A stretch of DNA of 64,000 bases, from assembly GCA_024803745.1 (NCBI GenBank), contig JANJXV010000002.1, positions 41,375,757-41,439,756 of the forward strand. The letters run 5' to 3'. Positions within the stretch are counted from its first letter, which is position 1; every line of letters begins with the position of its first letter. This document shows, piece after piece, positions 1 to 12,908 of the stretch. Under the pieces are notes generated by a model. It was not told where the DNA came from, searched no databases, and was given only the letters and a program-made list of their open reading frames with translations. The position numbers were made by a program, and so were the translations under genes. This stretch comes from Megascapheus bottae (taxonomy: Eukaryota; Chordata; Mammalia; Rodentia; Geomyidae).

Positions 1-2034
1 AGTGAAAATTAAGTATAATGTATTTTTTAATTAAAAAAGAAGTAAGCAAATAGATGCAACTTCACAACTTCTCAATCCCACAGACGTACTGCTTTTAGGT
101 TATCAGCAGCTATGTTATATACAGCATGAGAAAGCACCTGGAAAGAAAGCTATACCTACGACTCGGTAACATGGGGCAAAGTTGTACTGCAGGACACAGC
201 TAAGTTACCAAAACACAGTAGCGGCTCCCTAATGAAGAAAAGGACCTGGTAAGAACTGATGAGAACGGGAGAGACTTCAGCCTCTGGTATCTCCCCAGCC
301 TTAAATAATTCAGACTTGTTATACCACCTTTTTGCTCCCAAAAGATAGCTGTTCAGGGCCAATCTCTCTACATAAAACACAGAGAGCATATGAGCTCTAT
401 GGGAGATGACAAATAACAGGCATGTATCTTCTGCTGTTTTTGTCTTTAAGCCCTACTTTCAAAAGGACAGGAAATAAAATTTATACCTGTTCTGTTTAGA
501 CCTCAGTTTCAACAAACTTCAGATAAACACTTTGTAAGGACTATGAGGAATGAAGTACTTATTTATAGAAGACTCAAAAGATTATTATTTCAGTACTCTT
601 CTTAGCTATTATTGTTAATAAAATCAATAAGATTGAAAAGTTTGAAAATCCGGTCTGCACACTATTAACAGAGGGATGGGGCTGGGAAGCAATGTGGCAA
701 ACACCAGCTGAATCACATGGAAGAATATTTATATGTTTGCCTATAAAAGGAACAATAACATACACGATCCCTCTTGCTTTTCCATATGTTGGAAAATAAT
801 AGCTTTATGCCAGTCGGTGGCTTCATCAACTCTATGAATTGATCCACCAAAAATATGATTTTTATCTCATAATTTTGTAAGGACTAAGGGGGGGAGATGA
901 GACTTTCACCTATTTAATGGTCTGGGTTTATTTCTTTTTAGCTAAAGCAACTCTTGGAGACTACAAAGATGTGCTTTATTTCTGGACAGTAATTTTATGT
1001 GCTATTAGAGCTTGCCAATGCAATGCAACAGCGGTGAGCCAGCTCTACTTTATCACATTCATTGCATTATATAGCAAGAAAACAAAATTTCCTCTGCAGG
1101 CAAGCAGTTGTATCTATGTGCTTCCTTCACCAGACATTTAATTTTGGACCTGTTTTAAAACATAATCTAAATGTGATTTTACAATATAGTGGCCAACTAT
1201 TCTATGTACACATATATAAAACAGTATACTACATAATAATGCACATATCCTTATATAGAACATATGCAAACACAGACGTTCTTCTCCAGGCTTCATTTAT
1301 CTACTATATATAATATAATATAATATATGCATACACCCTACAATTAAATTATAAACTTGCATTTATATATTCTATAGTTAAAATATATACACATATGCAC
1401 ATTTGTCTATAAATATGAATCTCTATACAAGAAAGAGAAAACATGAAAGAATGGAGACTAGTTTTGTAGTTAGATTTATCTAGAGTTTTATTTTATTATA
1501 CAGTAATTAAAACACCTTGGGGGAATGACTCAATCTTTCTTGGTAGGTAGTATGCTTAAGATATTGAAGAAGATAAGGAAATATATTAAAATGCCTAATA
1601 TATTGTATGTAGCACAGATCAGAATGGTATCTTCTAGATACCAATCATTAAGAAAATCTACCACATCATTAAAATGCATGGGAAACATAACTAGAGATAA
1701 AGCAGGGTCCTCATGGTTCTTACTGGAACCAGACATTGGTGGTTCTGCAATTCCCACAGTAGTACACAGTGCCCTCAAGTGGAATTTTAAAAAAAAAAAG
1801 AAATGTTTCTTAGGGTCGGTACATTCTAAGCAAGGTATAAATGTTACAACTCTAAAGACTGAATAGAGATATTTGACCTTGCCTAAGGCCAAAAGGTACC
1901 TTCAATGGAAAATCTGGCTTTAGGAGCAAAGCTGTTTTCCAAGAATAGATAGTTTTACTTTAAACATCTAAAGTGGCAGTATTTTAAAAACAGAATTATA
2001 GATTTTATTGACTAAGCCTTAATAATGTCCACTG
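1..2034. other. AT-rich intergenic DNA, no gene seen
   Basis: No open frame here has a recognisable protein signature, and I see no full-length SINE or L1. There is a short TA-rich low-complexity patch near 1300-1340. An open frame exists on both strands around 1525-1890, but it has no family resemblance and includes an A-run, so I treat it as chance. Confidence 0.5.
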
Positions 2035-2150
2035 ATGGGGAGGTGTTATTTCATTTTATGCATTCTACTTCTCTCCACTCAATAATCCTGTGAAATGTTA
2101 CTATTCCCATCTCACTTGTCAGATAAAGAGACTGGGATATTACATTTTCA
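2035..2150 (+). mobile_element. MIR SINE fragment
   Basis: The order of motifs matches a MIR core: an 'aataatcctgtgaaa'-like block, then 'ttactattcccat', then a 'gataaagagactggg' block corresponding to the usual 'gatgaggaaactgag'. The copy is heavily diverged, as expected for this ancient mammalian family. Confidence 0.6.
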
Positions 2151-2404
2151 GTTATATTACCTCATATGAGAAAAAATAGCAAAATCAAGTGTCAAATATT
2201 AGATCCTTGTTTTATCTTTGATGTCTGTCATGCAATATATTTTACAAACAAGAAAATCAGAAAATTAGAGAAAAAAATCTCCCATAATGGGATTTGTTTT
2301 ACTAACAAGAAAAAAATGACAAACGAAAATTTAAAAGAAACCTGCACAAAACTGTAAGCTACCACAACTCTATGTGAGCTTTCTTTTTAGAAGTTAAATG
2401 ATGA

Positions 2405-2676
2405 GAGGTCCTGGAGTTTGGCCTAGTGGTAGAGTGCTTGCCTAGCATGCACGAAGACCCGGGTTCAATTCCTCGTCACCACATACATAGAAAAAAGCCA
2501 GAAATGGTGCTGAGGCTCAAGTGGTAGAGCTCTAGCCTTGAGAAAAGTCCAAGGGCATATGCACAGAAAAAGCAGGAAGTGGTGCTGTGACTCAAGTGGC
2601 AGAGCACTAGCTTTGAGTAAAAGTGTCCAAGGACAGTGCCTAGGCCCCAAGTTTAAGCCACAGGACTGGCAAAAAA
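2405..2676 (+). mobile_element. ID-like dimeric SINE with an extra right monomer
   Basis: The left half begins with 'gtttggcctagtggtagag' (box A-like) and 'gggttcaattcc' (box B-like), a tRNA-Ala/ID-type head. The right half is present twice. One partial unit runs from the 'agaaaaaagccagaaatggt' block to about 2557, and a second complete unit starts again at about 2562 with a second 'cagaaaaagc..gaagtggtgctg' block. It ends with 'actggcaaaaaaa'. Standard copies in this window have one right monomer and are about 190 bases long; this one is about 270. Confidence 0.85.
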
Positions 2677-2911
2677 ATTCAATAAGGTATTTAGACTAAT
2701 ACTGGTCTCACCTGTGAATTTATACATCCAATGAAGCTCAAATAAAGATTCCAACACAAACTTATGAAATATGACATGCTGGCACGAAAATAAATTTATG
2801 AAAGAACAAATAATAGCCCAAACTACTCTGACAAACAAAAATACAAAAAATTTCTAGTAGACATCAAGACTAATTATAGTTATAGAAACAAAGATGGTAT
2901 GGTTTTAGGTC

Positions 2912-3036
2912 AGGTGGAGGCGGTGGCTCAGGCCTGAAATCCTAGCTATTCAGGAGGCTGCGATCTGAGGATCGCTGTTCAAAGCCAACTTGGGCATGAA
3001 AGTCCATGAGACTGTTATCTCCAATCAACCCAACAA
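2912..3036 (+). mobile_element. B1-like (7SL) left half of type II SINE, truncated
   Basis: It carries 'ggtggctcaggcctgaaatc' and 'caggaggctgcgatctgagg', which match the 7SL/Alu-type head. The tRNA-like right half seen in full copies (for example 22540-22776) is missing after the 'gttatctccaatcaaccca' block. Confidence 0.8.
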
Positions 3037-6010
3037 ACATGTCAGTCATCAGTAAAATTTTGACTAGGTGACTTAACTCTTCTGCATTTTCACTTTTTAA
3101 TAAGTTAAATGGAGACAATGCTAAAATTGTATGCTTCCATTATTTTCTCAAAGGATTAATTAAAATAATTCAATAAGGAGTACCAGGAGCATATCCTATT
3201 AGTGGAGTGCATAAAGCCCTAGGTTTGATTCAAAATTGCTGCACAAGTGAATGGTGGAGTTAAGACTTAAAAATTGATATTCTGAACACAGGTGTAAGTT
3301 GTTGCTCAGTTACTTTGAAAACAGGATATATGTCTACTATTGTCTTCCTTTCCATAAGTGTATTCTGAAGTTTTATGTTTCTAAAAGCAATTCACAAATT
3401 TATTCAGGTACATATTTTGTTCATTAACCCTTAGAACATTTCAGTCTTTGTTGATGTTATGAATGCTACTTTTAATCCTATTACAATAGTCAGCTAGTAC
3501 TCACATGAATTTTACTGATAACTGCCATGTTTGTTGGGCTGATAGTCTTCTTGTTACATTCTTTCAAAAGCCTAATGCTTCCATTTTCTCTCAGCTTGTT
3601 TTTACCCTAATATTTTGAAATATTAGTGATTACTTTCCAATAAGTTTTCATATTTTTCTTATTTTCATGGTGTATTGTATTAGTGAACATTTCTAGTACA
3701 AAACTCAGAAGAATCACCAATAGTGATCATTCTCATCTTACTTGCAGCATTATGATTTCTCTAAAGAAATGCCACTGTGTAGCATATTTGATGTACCAAA
3801 TTAGATATTTCCATTTATAGTAGAAACTATTCATTGGCCAATCAATAGTCATTTCCTTACAATCTTATTTGAGGTGGCAATATACTCAATGAAGTTATAT
3901 AATTCCTAGACTTCTTTGCAGATATACTAGCATGTGATACTTTACTGGCCACAGAGACATGAGCAGAATTCTACTGGAATTTGCTAATTTTTATTTCCTG
4001 AAATAAGTACCATTTAATCACATGCCACAGCCACCATTGCTTTCCAGAAAAGCCTGTAGGGTACATTTTGCCCAGTTCTGTCCAGTGACATCAGTTTGGT
4101 AGTTTTTAAACAACCATGCTTATTATTTTACAACATGTAGAAAAGCAGATGCTACAACCTAGAACTCTTTCCCCAGAGACATTGTAATTATTTACCTATC
4201 CAAAACTGGCATAATAACTTTTTTCCTTGATATGTTTCCCCTTTGTTGCCAAAAATACAAACATGATTACTAAAACCATTATAGATACGTAATAGCCAAA
4301 AAGGAATAAAAGAATCACAGTTGCTAAGATCCTAATATCCTGAATAAAGTATATCTTTACCTACTGTAACCTAAGATATCATATAAGGCATAGGAATATA
4401 AATTTGAGAATGAGATAGACCAAGTTACCAGTTCAACTTTGAGTTCTCCTACTTTTCTTTAACTTAGATATGTTGCTTGATTGCTTCATGTCTTGTCGTC
4501 TCCTCTGTAAGATAGGAAAAGTTATATTCATAGTCATATACATATGAAATAAGATATAGGCTTTCAGAAAGTCATAGTTTAGTAAACATTCATTAAAACT
4601 CATATTTCTTGCAGAGGATTCTATTCATACTTTCTGTTCATAGTTATCTAAAATCTTTATTATAAAAAAGCACTAAAATTAATCCAATTTCCCATACTTA
4701 CAGATACTGCTTTTAATTTGTTAATGTGGAAATTTATATTGATAAGTTTAATTGGTACAAGGTATATGTCTCCTGGAATATAGTTAAAGTGCATTACTTT
4801 TAGATACAGAAGTAACTTTGATTTGTTAATTTCAATGATGTAGTTTCTACATAAAGAACTGTTTCTTTTTCAGCATTTATCTTTTTGTCATCAGACACTT
4901 GGTTTGGTAAGTACTCTCTTGTTTTATGTTCTAAAGGAGTTTACATAAACCAGACATTGTCTGGTCCTTGGATATTGGGTTGGTCTTGTTAGAAACTCTG
5001 TGGATCTGATAGCCTAATGGATGTTAAATGGCCTGAAAATGTTAAAATATATAATGCATCTTCTCAATGGCAGTTTCTCAAGTACACCAAATTTATGTAA
5101 TTTCTAGAAGTGTTCATGAGTCATTTGTTTTCAAAAAATAAACATTTATACTATTCTCATAATGTCTTTCTTCTATGCTGAATTTCATGTTCTACTTATA
5201 TAATTTATATATTCTTATTCAATTAAGCCTTCTCTCTCTTTTTAGTATGACTTTGTGAGGACACAGTGAAAACCCACTGTGAACAGAAAGATGGCTTATA
5301 TAATCATTCATCTCGGAAAATTTTCTGACTGCAGATTACTATGAAAATGAACATCCAGAGTAAACAGGAGCACCATTCAACTCAGTGTTTAAAATAAAGA
5401 ACTTAGAGATGTCGTTTATGTTTGGTTTTCTCTTAGAACTCTCAATCCATAACCAAATCTTTCTTGGCATTTAAAAAATTATCCTAATCTGACAGCCACC
5501 TACCATCTCCAGTTCTTTTGACACACTTTATCAACTCATCATCATCTTTTATGAGACTGAAGAAATAACATCCAAAATTATTCACTTCCTTCTTACTCTT
5601 CAGTAGATTTTCTCCACACACAACATGAATTATCCTTTTACAATGTATTCTAAGTATTTCCCTATGCCAGAAATCCCAATGACTTCATATGTTGTCCTTA
5701 ATAAAGTTCAAGCATGATCTGAGTTAAGTCAATCTCAACGTCCTGGGTTTTTTGGTATTAACAATTAAATGCAAGATGTTTTCATTAGAAGTAACTAAGT
5801 TAAAGGTACAAGTAATTTCCCTGTTTTATCTCTTAAAATTTGATGAATGTCATTTCAACTTTATATAGCAATGAATTTTAGGAGAATAAAATTAACAATA
5901 GGATCAGTATTTAGAGACTTATGCTAAGCTTTTGCTAGAATTAGGTCCCCAGATTTAATATGTGATATTTTAACACACACATATATAATTATTATAAATA
6001 CTATAAATAA
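3037..6010. other. AT-rich intergenic DNA, no gene seen
   Basis: I see no exon-like conserved coding frame and no young repeat. The stretch at about 3810-4110 reads like an old, decayed interspersed repeat, but I could not assign it to a family. The remainder looks like unique AT-rich sequence. Confidence 0.45.
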
Positions 6011-6020
6011 GACATATATA

Positions 6021-6215
6021 GAAGCCAGGAGTACAGCCTAGTTTTACAGTTCTTGCCTAGCTAGCATGCAAAAAGCCCTGGGTTCAATTCCTCAGTATCA
6101 TATACACAGCAAAAGCAAGAAGTGGTGCTATGGCTCAAATAATACAGTGCTATCCTTGAGAAAACTCAAGGAAAGTCCCCCGGCCCTGAATTTAAGCCCA
6201 AGACTGGCCAAAAAT
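6021..6215 (+). mobile_element. ID-like dimeric SINE (type I)
   Basis: A diverged left half ('gcctagttttacagttcttgc') is followed by the usual linker and right half, ending 'agactggccaaaaat'. It is flanked by the 10-base direct repeat gacatatata at 6011-6020 and 6216-6225, a target-site duplication consistent with L1-mediated insertion. Confidence 0.85.
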
Positions 6216-6375
6216 GACATATATAATTAATATTGTATGTAATTGACATATGTTATACATATAATCAATATTGTATATTACATATAATTACATTTAATAT
6301 ATGTTCATTCTTTTATTATATATATGATATATCCACTCTGAACATATATGTATATATGTACATACGTATATACAC
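6216..6375. repeat. TA-rich low-complexity tract
   Basis: Imperfect tata/cata motifs follow the SINE insertion for about 160 bases. No other structure is seen. Confidence 0.7.
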
Positions 6376-7337
6376 TTCAACATAAGACTTAAAATTCAAC
6401 AAACATAAATTTTACAACTATGAATGACTCTGTGTTTTTATGACTTAGCTAAGCTTTAGAGCCGTATTACCCAGAATTTCCTTTCCTCTCAGGATCAAAG
6501 TTACAGTTGATCAAACAAGAAATATCTATAATATTACAGAATGGAAACAGAAGTAACTCTGAGAACTCATTAAGGAAAACTACATTGATAGATATGCAGG
6601 TATCTAGAAACTCTTAACTTGTCTTCTCTTTATCCCATAACAAGCTATTCATCAAGTTGATCTTGATGACTGAGCACAGCTCCACTCTCAACAATGGGTG
6701 CTTCAAAGAGGACTCATAGAAATAAGAGTAAACTACTTCCTGTGAATGCTTCCATGAGTGCCCCCTTCCATCTACTACCTTGCTAAAGTCATCTTGCAAT
6801 GGCTTTAAAGATGAAAATATTGGAGTGGACTTGTGCTGCATTAACTACTCCTATATGTCTTATCTCTACTGGGACATTACAAAAGATGACATTCTTGATA
6901 ATATATGGACAAACATCCTTGAATGCCTTTGTGGTATATAGTGGGTTATCCATAGACTTGCCCATTGCCTACAAGAAATGGATTTCTGTATTTTTGTTGC
7001 AGTATATGTCTGACTTGAGTACTTCACTTCAAATCATTTACCAAATAATCCAATAAACTGGCATTTCTGAGTCAGATCAAGAAGCAATGAAGATTTTACA
7101 AAGGAATAGGCCATCATTCAACCTCTCTTTCTTTCTAGAACTCTTTTCTGTATAGCATCGTCATAATAAGAATTTTTAAAGGGGGAGAGAAAAAAGAAGA
7201 AAAGATATAGAGATTTAACTATCTATGGTAATTTTTTTAATTTAGTAATTAAAAATTTGGCAAACATTTCCAGATGAATGACATTGTGCTCTATTTGGGC
7301 TTTGAAAAAGACTTTTGGCTGAAAATTCTTCTACGTT
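6376..7337. other. Intergenic DNA, no gene seen
   Basis: Short open frames at about 6614-6841 (minus) and 6799-7056 (plus) lack any recognisable domain or flanking splice structure, and I regard them as chance. No young repeat is seen. Confidence 0.45.
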
Positions 7338-7545
7338 ATTTTTGTCAGCTGTGAGGCTTGAACTCAGAGCCTGGACAAGGTCACTAAGCCTCTTTGTGCT
7401 CAAAGTCACTTTAGGTTTTGGGGGGTTTAATCGGAGATAAGACTCTATTTGTGTACTTTTCTGCCCTTGGCTAGCTTCAAACTGAGATTCTCAGATCTGA
7501 GCCTCCTGAGTAGCTAGGATTACAGGAGCAAGCCACCTGTGCTAA
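7338..7545 (-). mobile_element. Type II SINE (B1-like + tRNA-like right half)
   Basis: In reverse orientation it shows the right half ('gtgaggcttgaactcagagcc') followed by the B1-like head, marked by 'gagcctcctgagtagctagg' and 'attacaggagcaagccacc'. The centre is diverged. Confidence 0.85.
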
Positions 7546-7786
7546 GAAAATATTTCTACTTTTGTGAAAAGAGCGTCTTCCCTCTTACAAGGCCTTAATT
7601 CTTAGTATAAACCAGAGAATAATTATGTGTTTTTAAGTACGTCAAGCACACCAATATTTATGGAGCATTATTCATTTTAAGGGAGAAATTGATGTTTCTC
7701 ATTATGTATTTGGAAGTCAAGCAAGTTACATTAAAAGGTGGTGCACATTCTTTTGTTTCTACACCTGCCACATTGTGACTTTGTTC

Positions 7787-7787
<1 letters not shown>

Positions 7788-7859
<72 letters not shown>

Positions 7860-7870
7860 TCTCTCTCTCT
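7788..7870. repeat. (CT)n microsatellite
   Basis: About 40 CT units with one 'ca' interruption near 7852. It directly abuts the 3' (tail) side of the minus-strand SINE at 7871-8085, so it probably grew from that element's A-rich tail. Confidence 0.97.
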
Positions 7871-8085
7871 TGTTCAGTTGTGGGACTTAAACTCTGGGCC
7901 TGTGCATTGTCCTGAGCTCTTCAGCACTCTACCACTTGAGCCACAGTGCCACTTCTAGTTTTCTGGCAATTAATTAAAGACAAGAATCTCATGGACTTTT
8001 TGTGGGCAGGCTGGCTTTGAGCCTGGATGATCAGATCTCAGCCTCCTGAGAAGCTAGGATTACAGGCGTGAACCACTGGCACCTG
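7871..8085 (-). mobile_element. Type II SINE, full length
   Basis: Reverse-oriented: the tRNA-like right half ('gggacttaaactctgggcc' to 'ccacttgagccacagtgcc') precedes the B1-like head ('cagcctcctgagaagctagg', 'attacaggcgtgaaccac'). Its tail side is occupied by the CT microsatellite. Confidence 0.92.
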
Positions 8086-9677
8086 GGTGGGACTTCTCTT
8101 TTGTAGGACATTGTCTACGTAAGAAAATTAGGAAGAACAATTATATTTTTGTTCACAGATGGTTACAGAAACTACACCAGAAATATGCACAGCAAACAGT
8201 TAAGGCATTGTCAATGTGACCTTGAAAGATAGTACATTTTTCCAGTGGGAAGAAGTTAAAGCTGGGAAGTTGATGGTTATTTTGTCTAGAAAAAGAGATG
8301 GATTAAATATCTATGTCAACAATGAGTCATGAGCAATGTTTGGCTGGATTGACAGTAGCATGGGGGAAATTATATGACTGGAAAATCAGTAACAAGGAAA
8401 GATGATCAGAAAATCCTCTCTGAGTGAGCACCAAATACAAACATGTTTGTTTCCAGTTAAGTGCACTCTGAAGAGCAACTTATGAAAAGGAACTTCCCGA
8501 TAATCCTATGAATAAGGTGCCCTAGCTTTTTTTAATCCCCATAATTGTACAGTTTGCTCATGGAGAAAATGATCATGGAGATGGAAAATAGAGATTATAC
8601 ATGAGTTCAGCAACATAGATTTCCATCCATCAAGTCCAATTTGGCTAGACCCAATTTGGCCAAAACGAAGACCAAGTTAGAACACTGGAAATGGCACTAT
8701 TCCCTAAGGAAATCATCCAGCCACCTGGTGGCAGGTTGATTGTGTTGGATTGCTTCCATCTTTGAAGGAACAGCTCTTTGTTCTTATTGGATCAAAAAAA
8801 ATAAAACCACTGCTGTGGTTTTCCCTTTACTACCCTTGATGTTTCTCTTTAAACCATCATCCATGGGCTTACCAGTTTCATAGTATTCTTTAGGGCATTA
8901 CTCTGAAAGACAAGTCATTCTATAACAAATAAAACACAGTATTGGGTTCACACTTTGGTATCTTACCAGTGTCCTCATGTTCCCTCATTCTGAAACAGCT
9001 GGTCTTGTAGAATTACACAATGGCCATTGGAAGTCTCATTTATGGTAGCAGCTGGTAGGAGCACTTTATAAATTTAGAATGATACCTTCCTGGGTGTAAG
9101 ATATGTTCTTAATTACTTATGAAAGTAGAGCTCTATACTCAAGACAGATTCACTTGGAAAGTCGAGTATAGCTATGAATGCCTTTGGTATTAATCCTAAT
9201 GATTCACTTCAGTAATACATGTGTTCCTTTATGTATACGTGTTTTACTTTTTCAGTTGCTAAATCTTACTTTTCAAAAGAGAAGAAAGAAATGAAAAATA
9301 GCTCCATAAGGCACTAGGACATTTTACTGGAATCTGAAACTATCACAGGCTGCATGAAGACCCCTCATCCAGCAAAAAAACAACAAAAATGAGACAGAGG
9401 GCAGCATTGCCCACACTGTAGGACAACTTCTAGGATGTTCCACTAAAACCTAGCATTCCATATTTTGTAATGAACATTCAAGGTAAGTTACAAAAATATA
9501 ATACAAACAGGACTATTCATGACACAGATGCTTCAGGAATGAAGATTTGGATCCCTTATAGTAGAAAGCAGCTACCGTGACCTGAGACATGTTTAGAACA
9601 TGGAAAATATGAAATGGACAGAATGAAGGAAGTGATGCTGTTTTCCATATCCTCTTATATTATTGTGACAAAAACAT

Positions 9678-9704
9678 ATGTATTTATTTATTTATTTATT
9701 TATT
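9678..9704. repeat. (ATTT)n microsatellite
   Basis: Six tandem tetranucleotide units. Confidence 0.9.
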
Positions 9705-10135
9705 TCTCAGTTGTATGGGTGCACAAATGAAGTTGCACCCTAGGGTAAACTGAACTTACCATAAATCAAGAATATAGTTAAGAATATTTAATATACCAAA
9801 TATCATAGCCTGACAAAACTACAATGTGAAGCATCAGTTGCTTATCCCCATGGTTTTCCAGCTGATTAGGGGCTAAAATTTACTGCCCAGGATTCCACAA
9901 AGGATCACACCATCAATCACTAGTCTGGAAATCAATCAGACTCTGAACTTCAGCCTCGACTGGATATGTATCACTCTTACACTTATTGGGAAGCCAGTAA
10001 GTCATAAAATGGGGCCATTGTGATCAAATACCATCATCATAATGCATTTTCTCTCTTCTCTACTAACAAAAGATTTTCTCTGGTGGTTAACTGTATCTCA
10101 GAGCCAAAGTTACAAGTTATCCAAGGGTGAATTTT

Positions 10136-10151
10136 GGGGGGCGGGGGGGGG
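10136..10151. repeat. Poly-G tract
   Basis: Fifteen guanines with a single interrupting cytosine at 10142. Confidence 0.9.
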
Positions 10152-11078
10152 AAGAGAAATGAATAGTATCAAAATATAGACAGTATCACTTTGTGAGTAC
10201 TCTTTTGGGGGAAAGGGTTAACAGGTGCTTTTTATGCAAATGATAGTTGGATTCATTTTAAGTGGATTTTTGAATTTGTACTTATCTGGAAGGAAATGTG
10301 ATTCACACATAAAGTGTAAGACAGCGACATTGGCCAGGACTGCACTGTACAGGATGGTGTTCAGTCAGTTTGGCTAAAGCTCCGACAGTATTTCTAGAAC
10401 CCACTGCCCTCTGTAGTTCTGAATAACAGGTAGCTCAAGAAGAAATGATAATGTGTTTTTTTTTTCAAGAAGAGGAGAGACAAGTCATTGAAATGATATC
10501 CAAGCTGTCCTCACTTTTCCTTACTGAACATCTCAGCTTTCCTCTTGTTGACCTCACCATGATTCACCAGCAGTCTCCTCTAGCCCACACAGGTTCTGGA
10601 TGTGTAGTTTCTTGGTCCCCAGAGATCATTACATCACTCCAGCAACTTATAAGTCATGCTGGACTATCCCCCAAGTTCCCAGGAATTCCCACTGATCACT
10701 GGGGCAATGCTTTCTGAAGATTACTTAGCCACTCTCTCATCTGCCAGTTCCTCCTTTGTGTTGTTTTTGTAACTCCATATTTTTACATATTCTTCAAGGA
10801 TTCTGTTTGCCTGATTGAATTCTGACCAGTAAAGGTATCATGAATACACAGAACTGTAGTTCTGCTGTTCCTTTTCTTCCCCTTCAGAAAGCCCTTAAAA
10901 GAATCCAAAACACATACAATAATGTGTTATGAAAGTATGGTTCCCTGATGAAATGCAAAACCAAACAGGAAGTCTGGAACTAAGCCTGAATGTTCTCCTG
11001 GTAATCACTGCCCCTTGAGTTCCACATCCAGTTAAGGAGATTAAATGTAATTACAGTACTCTTTGTTGAGACAACCAC

Positions 11079-11091
11079 GGGGGGGGGGGGG
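11079..11091. repeat. Poly-G tract
   Basis: Thirteen uninterrupted guanines. Such homopolymers are assembly-sensitive. Confidence 0.9.
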
Positions 11092-11139
11092 AATGGGGGA
11101 GGCAAAGATAATATCTTAATTCGAAGCAGTAGCAGTGAG

Positions 11140-11352
11140 AGTTATTTAGCTAGCACTCAGTATATAAGCATTATTGTACTCTGCAATTTAGTAACCTACC
11201 TTTTATCTCTATGATTCTTGAAGGTTAGATATTATTATCCTTGTTTTACTAAGAAAAAACAAATACCTCAAGAATGTATACAATATTTCCAAGTTACACT
11301 GCTGGTGAATCCATCCTAGGTTTCTTTAATTCCAAACTAAGTGTTCCTTCTA
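11140..11352 (+). mobile_element. MIR SINE
   Basis: In order: 'gctagcactcagtatataagc', 'gatattattatccttgtttta', 'caagttacactgctggtgaa' and a final 'ttccaaactaagtgttcctt', matching the MIR layout from core to tail. Divergence is high, as expected. Confidence 0.75.
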
Positions 11353-12184
11353 GGAACATTTGGGGTGTGCTTCATGGAAATTATATCAAAACTCATCTTC
11401 AGTGCCCTTTTATGCTTTGTTAGAAACTTCCTCTTACCACCTGTAGAGCTCCTGTTAATCTCTACCAGACTGAATCTGTTGTAAATCATGTTCTATACTA
11501 CATTTCTTCCTTCTTTACCTTCTCCAGGCTACCATATTGGAAAAGCTTTGATGAACAAAACTACATTGCATTATTGACAAATGGTAGCTGAGTACTTCCA
11601 GGTGGATGGTCCTAGAAAGGAAATTATTCATTTATCAGATATTTACTTTTTTTCTGTTTGGCTCATAAATGATTCTAGCTCAATACTAAAGAAACAATAA
11701 AAATCGTCAGTCAGGTCTCTGATAGATTCTATGGGGTATTTTCTGTGAGAACAGGATGCATTATTACTCAAGTTAGCTATTTCACTGTTGGACAGCTGCT
11801 AGATGAGAAATATTCTCTCCTTATTGAGATTTTGACATGTATATTCTCGCTATGGTGTATGAAATCAGTCCAGTTCAATTGGTCATATGATAAGTCTTAG
11901 ACTCTTTGCATCTCTTCCATTCTGCCCATAATTGGTAGTTGAGGAGTCTAGACCTACAGCAGCAGCCACTGGCATTAATTGCAAGGAACTCAGCCTTGCC
12001 AATAGTTCTCATCTTGGCTGATTAACTGGTTTTCGTACATATGGTAATACGAACTTGGAGTAATCTATGAGTACATCTTCTGTCTTAGTTCTCTCCAGTT
12101 TTTGCAACTGGCTTAGTGCTTGAGACAAAGCACAGGGTTTTAAAACAGCCATCAACCAAATTCCTAATCTAATACTTATCTTCA

Positions 12185-12275
12185 TTTAATTCAATCAGTG
12201 AAAAAGTATTAGGTCACCTATTATGTGTCAGACACTATGTTACACTGTAAAGGAACAAATCCTTATACCAAATAG
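12185..12275 (+). mobile_element. MIR SINE fragment
   Basis: The string 'cacctattatgtgtcagaca' followed by 'ctatgttacac' corresponds to the conserved MIR 5' core. The 3' part is not recognisable. Confidence 0.55.
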
Positions 12276-12908
12276 TCTGGAACTTCCAAAGTTAAAAATC
12301 TCCACTTCTTGATGACTCATACTATTAACTATGAGGCCGCTGAGCCTCCACTAGTACATTCTTTCTAACAGGTGGAGTAATAGCCCTTTCTATGAGATCA
12401 AGTCCTAAATGTACCATCAAGGCTATGTAGTGTTCTGAGCATCAAGAAGATTCATTTAAAATTTAAGATTGTAAAAAGTACTCTTAGATTTTGAACACTG
12501 CCCCAAATAACTTCCTCAGTTCAAAAGTCAATCAATTTCTCTCATAGATACTTGCATACCATCAGGTAAACAAAAGGCCAAATCCAGTAAGTGGAAAAAC
12601 TGTGCTTTTAATCCAGTTTCTATCATGGAACTTTTTCGTAGAGCATAGTATTTTACATTTTATGTCCTCTATAGGATACAAGGCATTTCAAAAAGTATAA
12701 TTCTGTAAAGTGATCAATGCAATAGAATTGCCAATGATTATAATCAAAATAGCATTTAGGAGAAGAAAACTTGAAATTTTGTGTGAAATAGTTTTCTCTG
12801 GGCCATCAGTCTCAGAAAAATTATCATCAAAATTATTTCTGCACCTGGTTAATTAAATATCAACTGTTATCCAAGTACTGTAGTATAATGTGGGCTCAGA
12901 ATCTACAT
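12276..12908. other. Intergenic DNA, no gene seen
   Basis: Unique AT-rich sequence with no recognisable repeat or coding frame. Confidence 0.45.

Larger units (their letters stand above)
8086..11139. other. Intergenic DNA with simple repeats, no gene seen
   Basis: It holds an (ATTT)n tract at about 9678-9704 and two guanine runs (10136-10151 and 11079-11091). An open frame at 10445-10717 has no recognisable family and starts at a T-run, so I do not call a gene. Confidence 0.45.

Noticed and set aside
1530..1892. 120-residue minus-strand open frame
   Set aside because: No family resemblance, includes an A-run-derived Lys/Phe stretch, and has no splice or promoter context.
2405..2480. Possible tRNA gene in the SINE heads
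   Set aside because: Box A and B resemblance comes from the tRNA-derived SINE. Many copies share it, and no proper acceptor stem or anticodon arm is seen.
7658..7855. Arg-Glu repeat protein
   Set aside because: Simple translation of a CT microsatellite.
10445..10717. 90-residue plus-strand open frame
   Set aside because: No recognisable protein family; it begins next to a T-run and is isolated in non-coding DNA.
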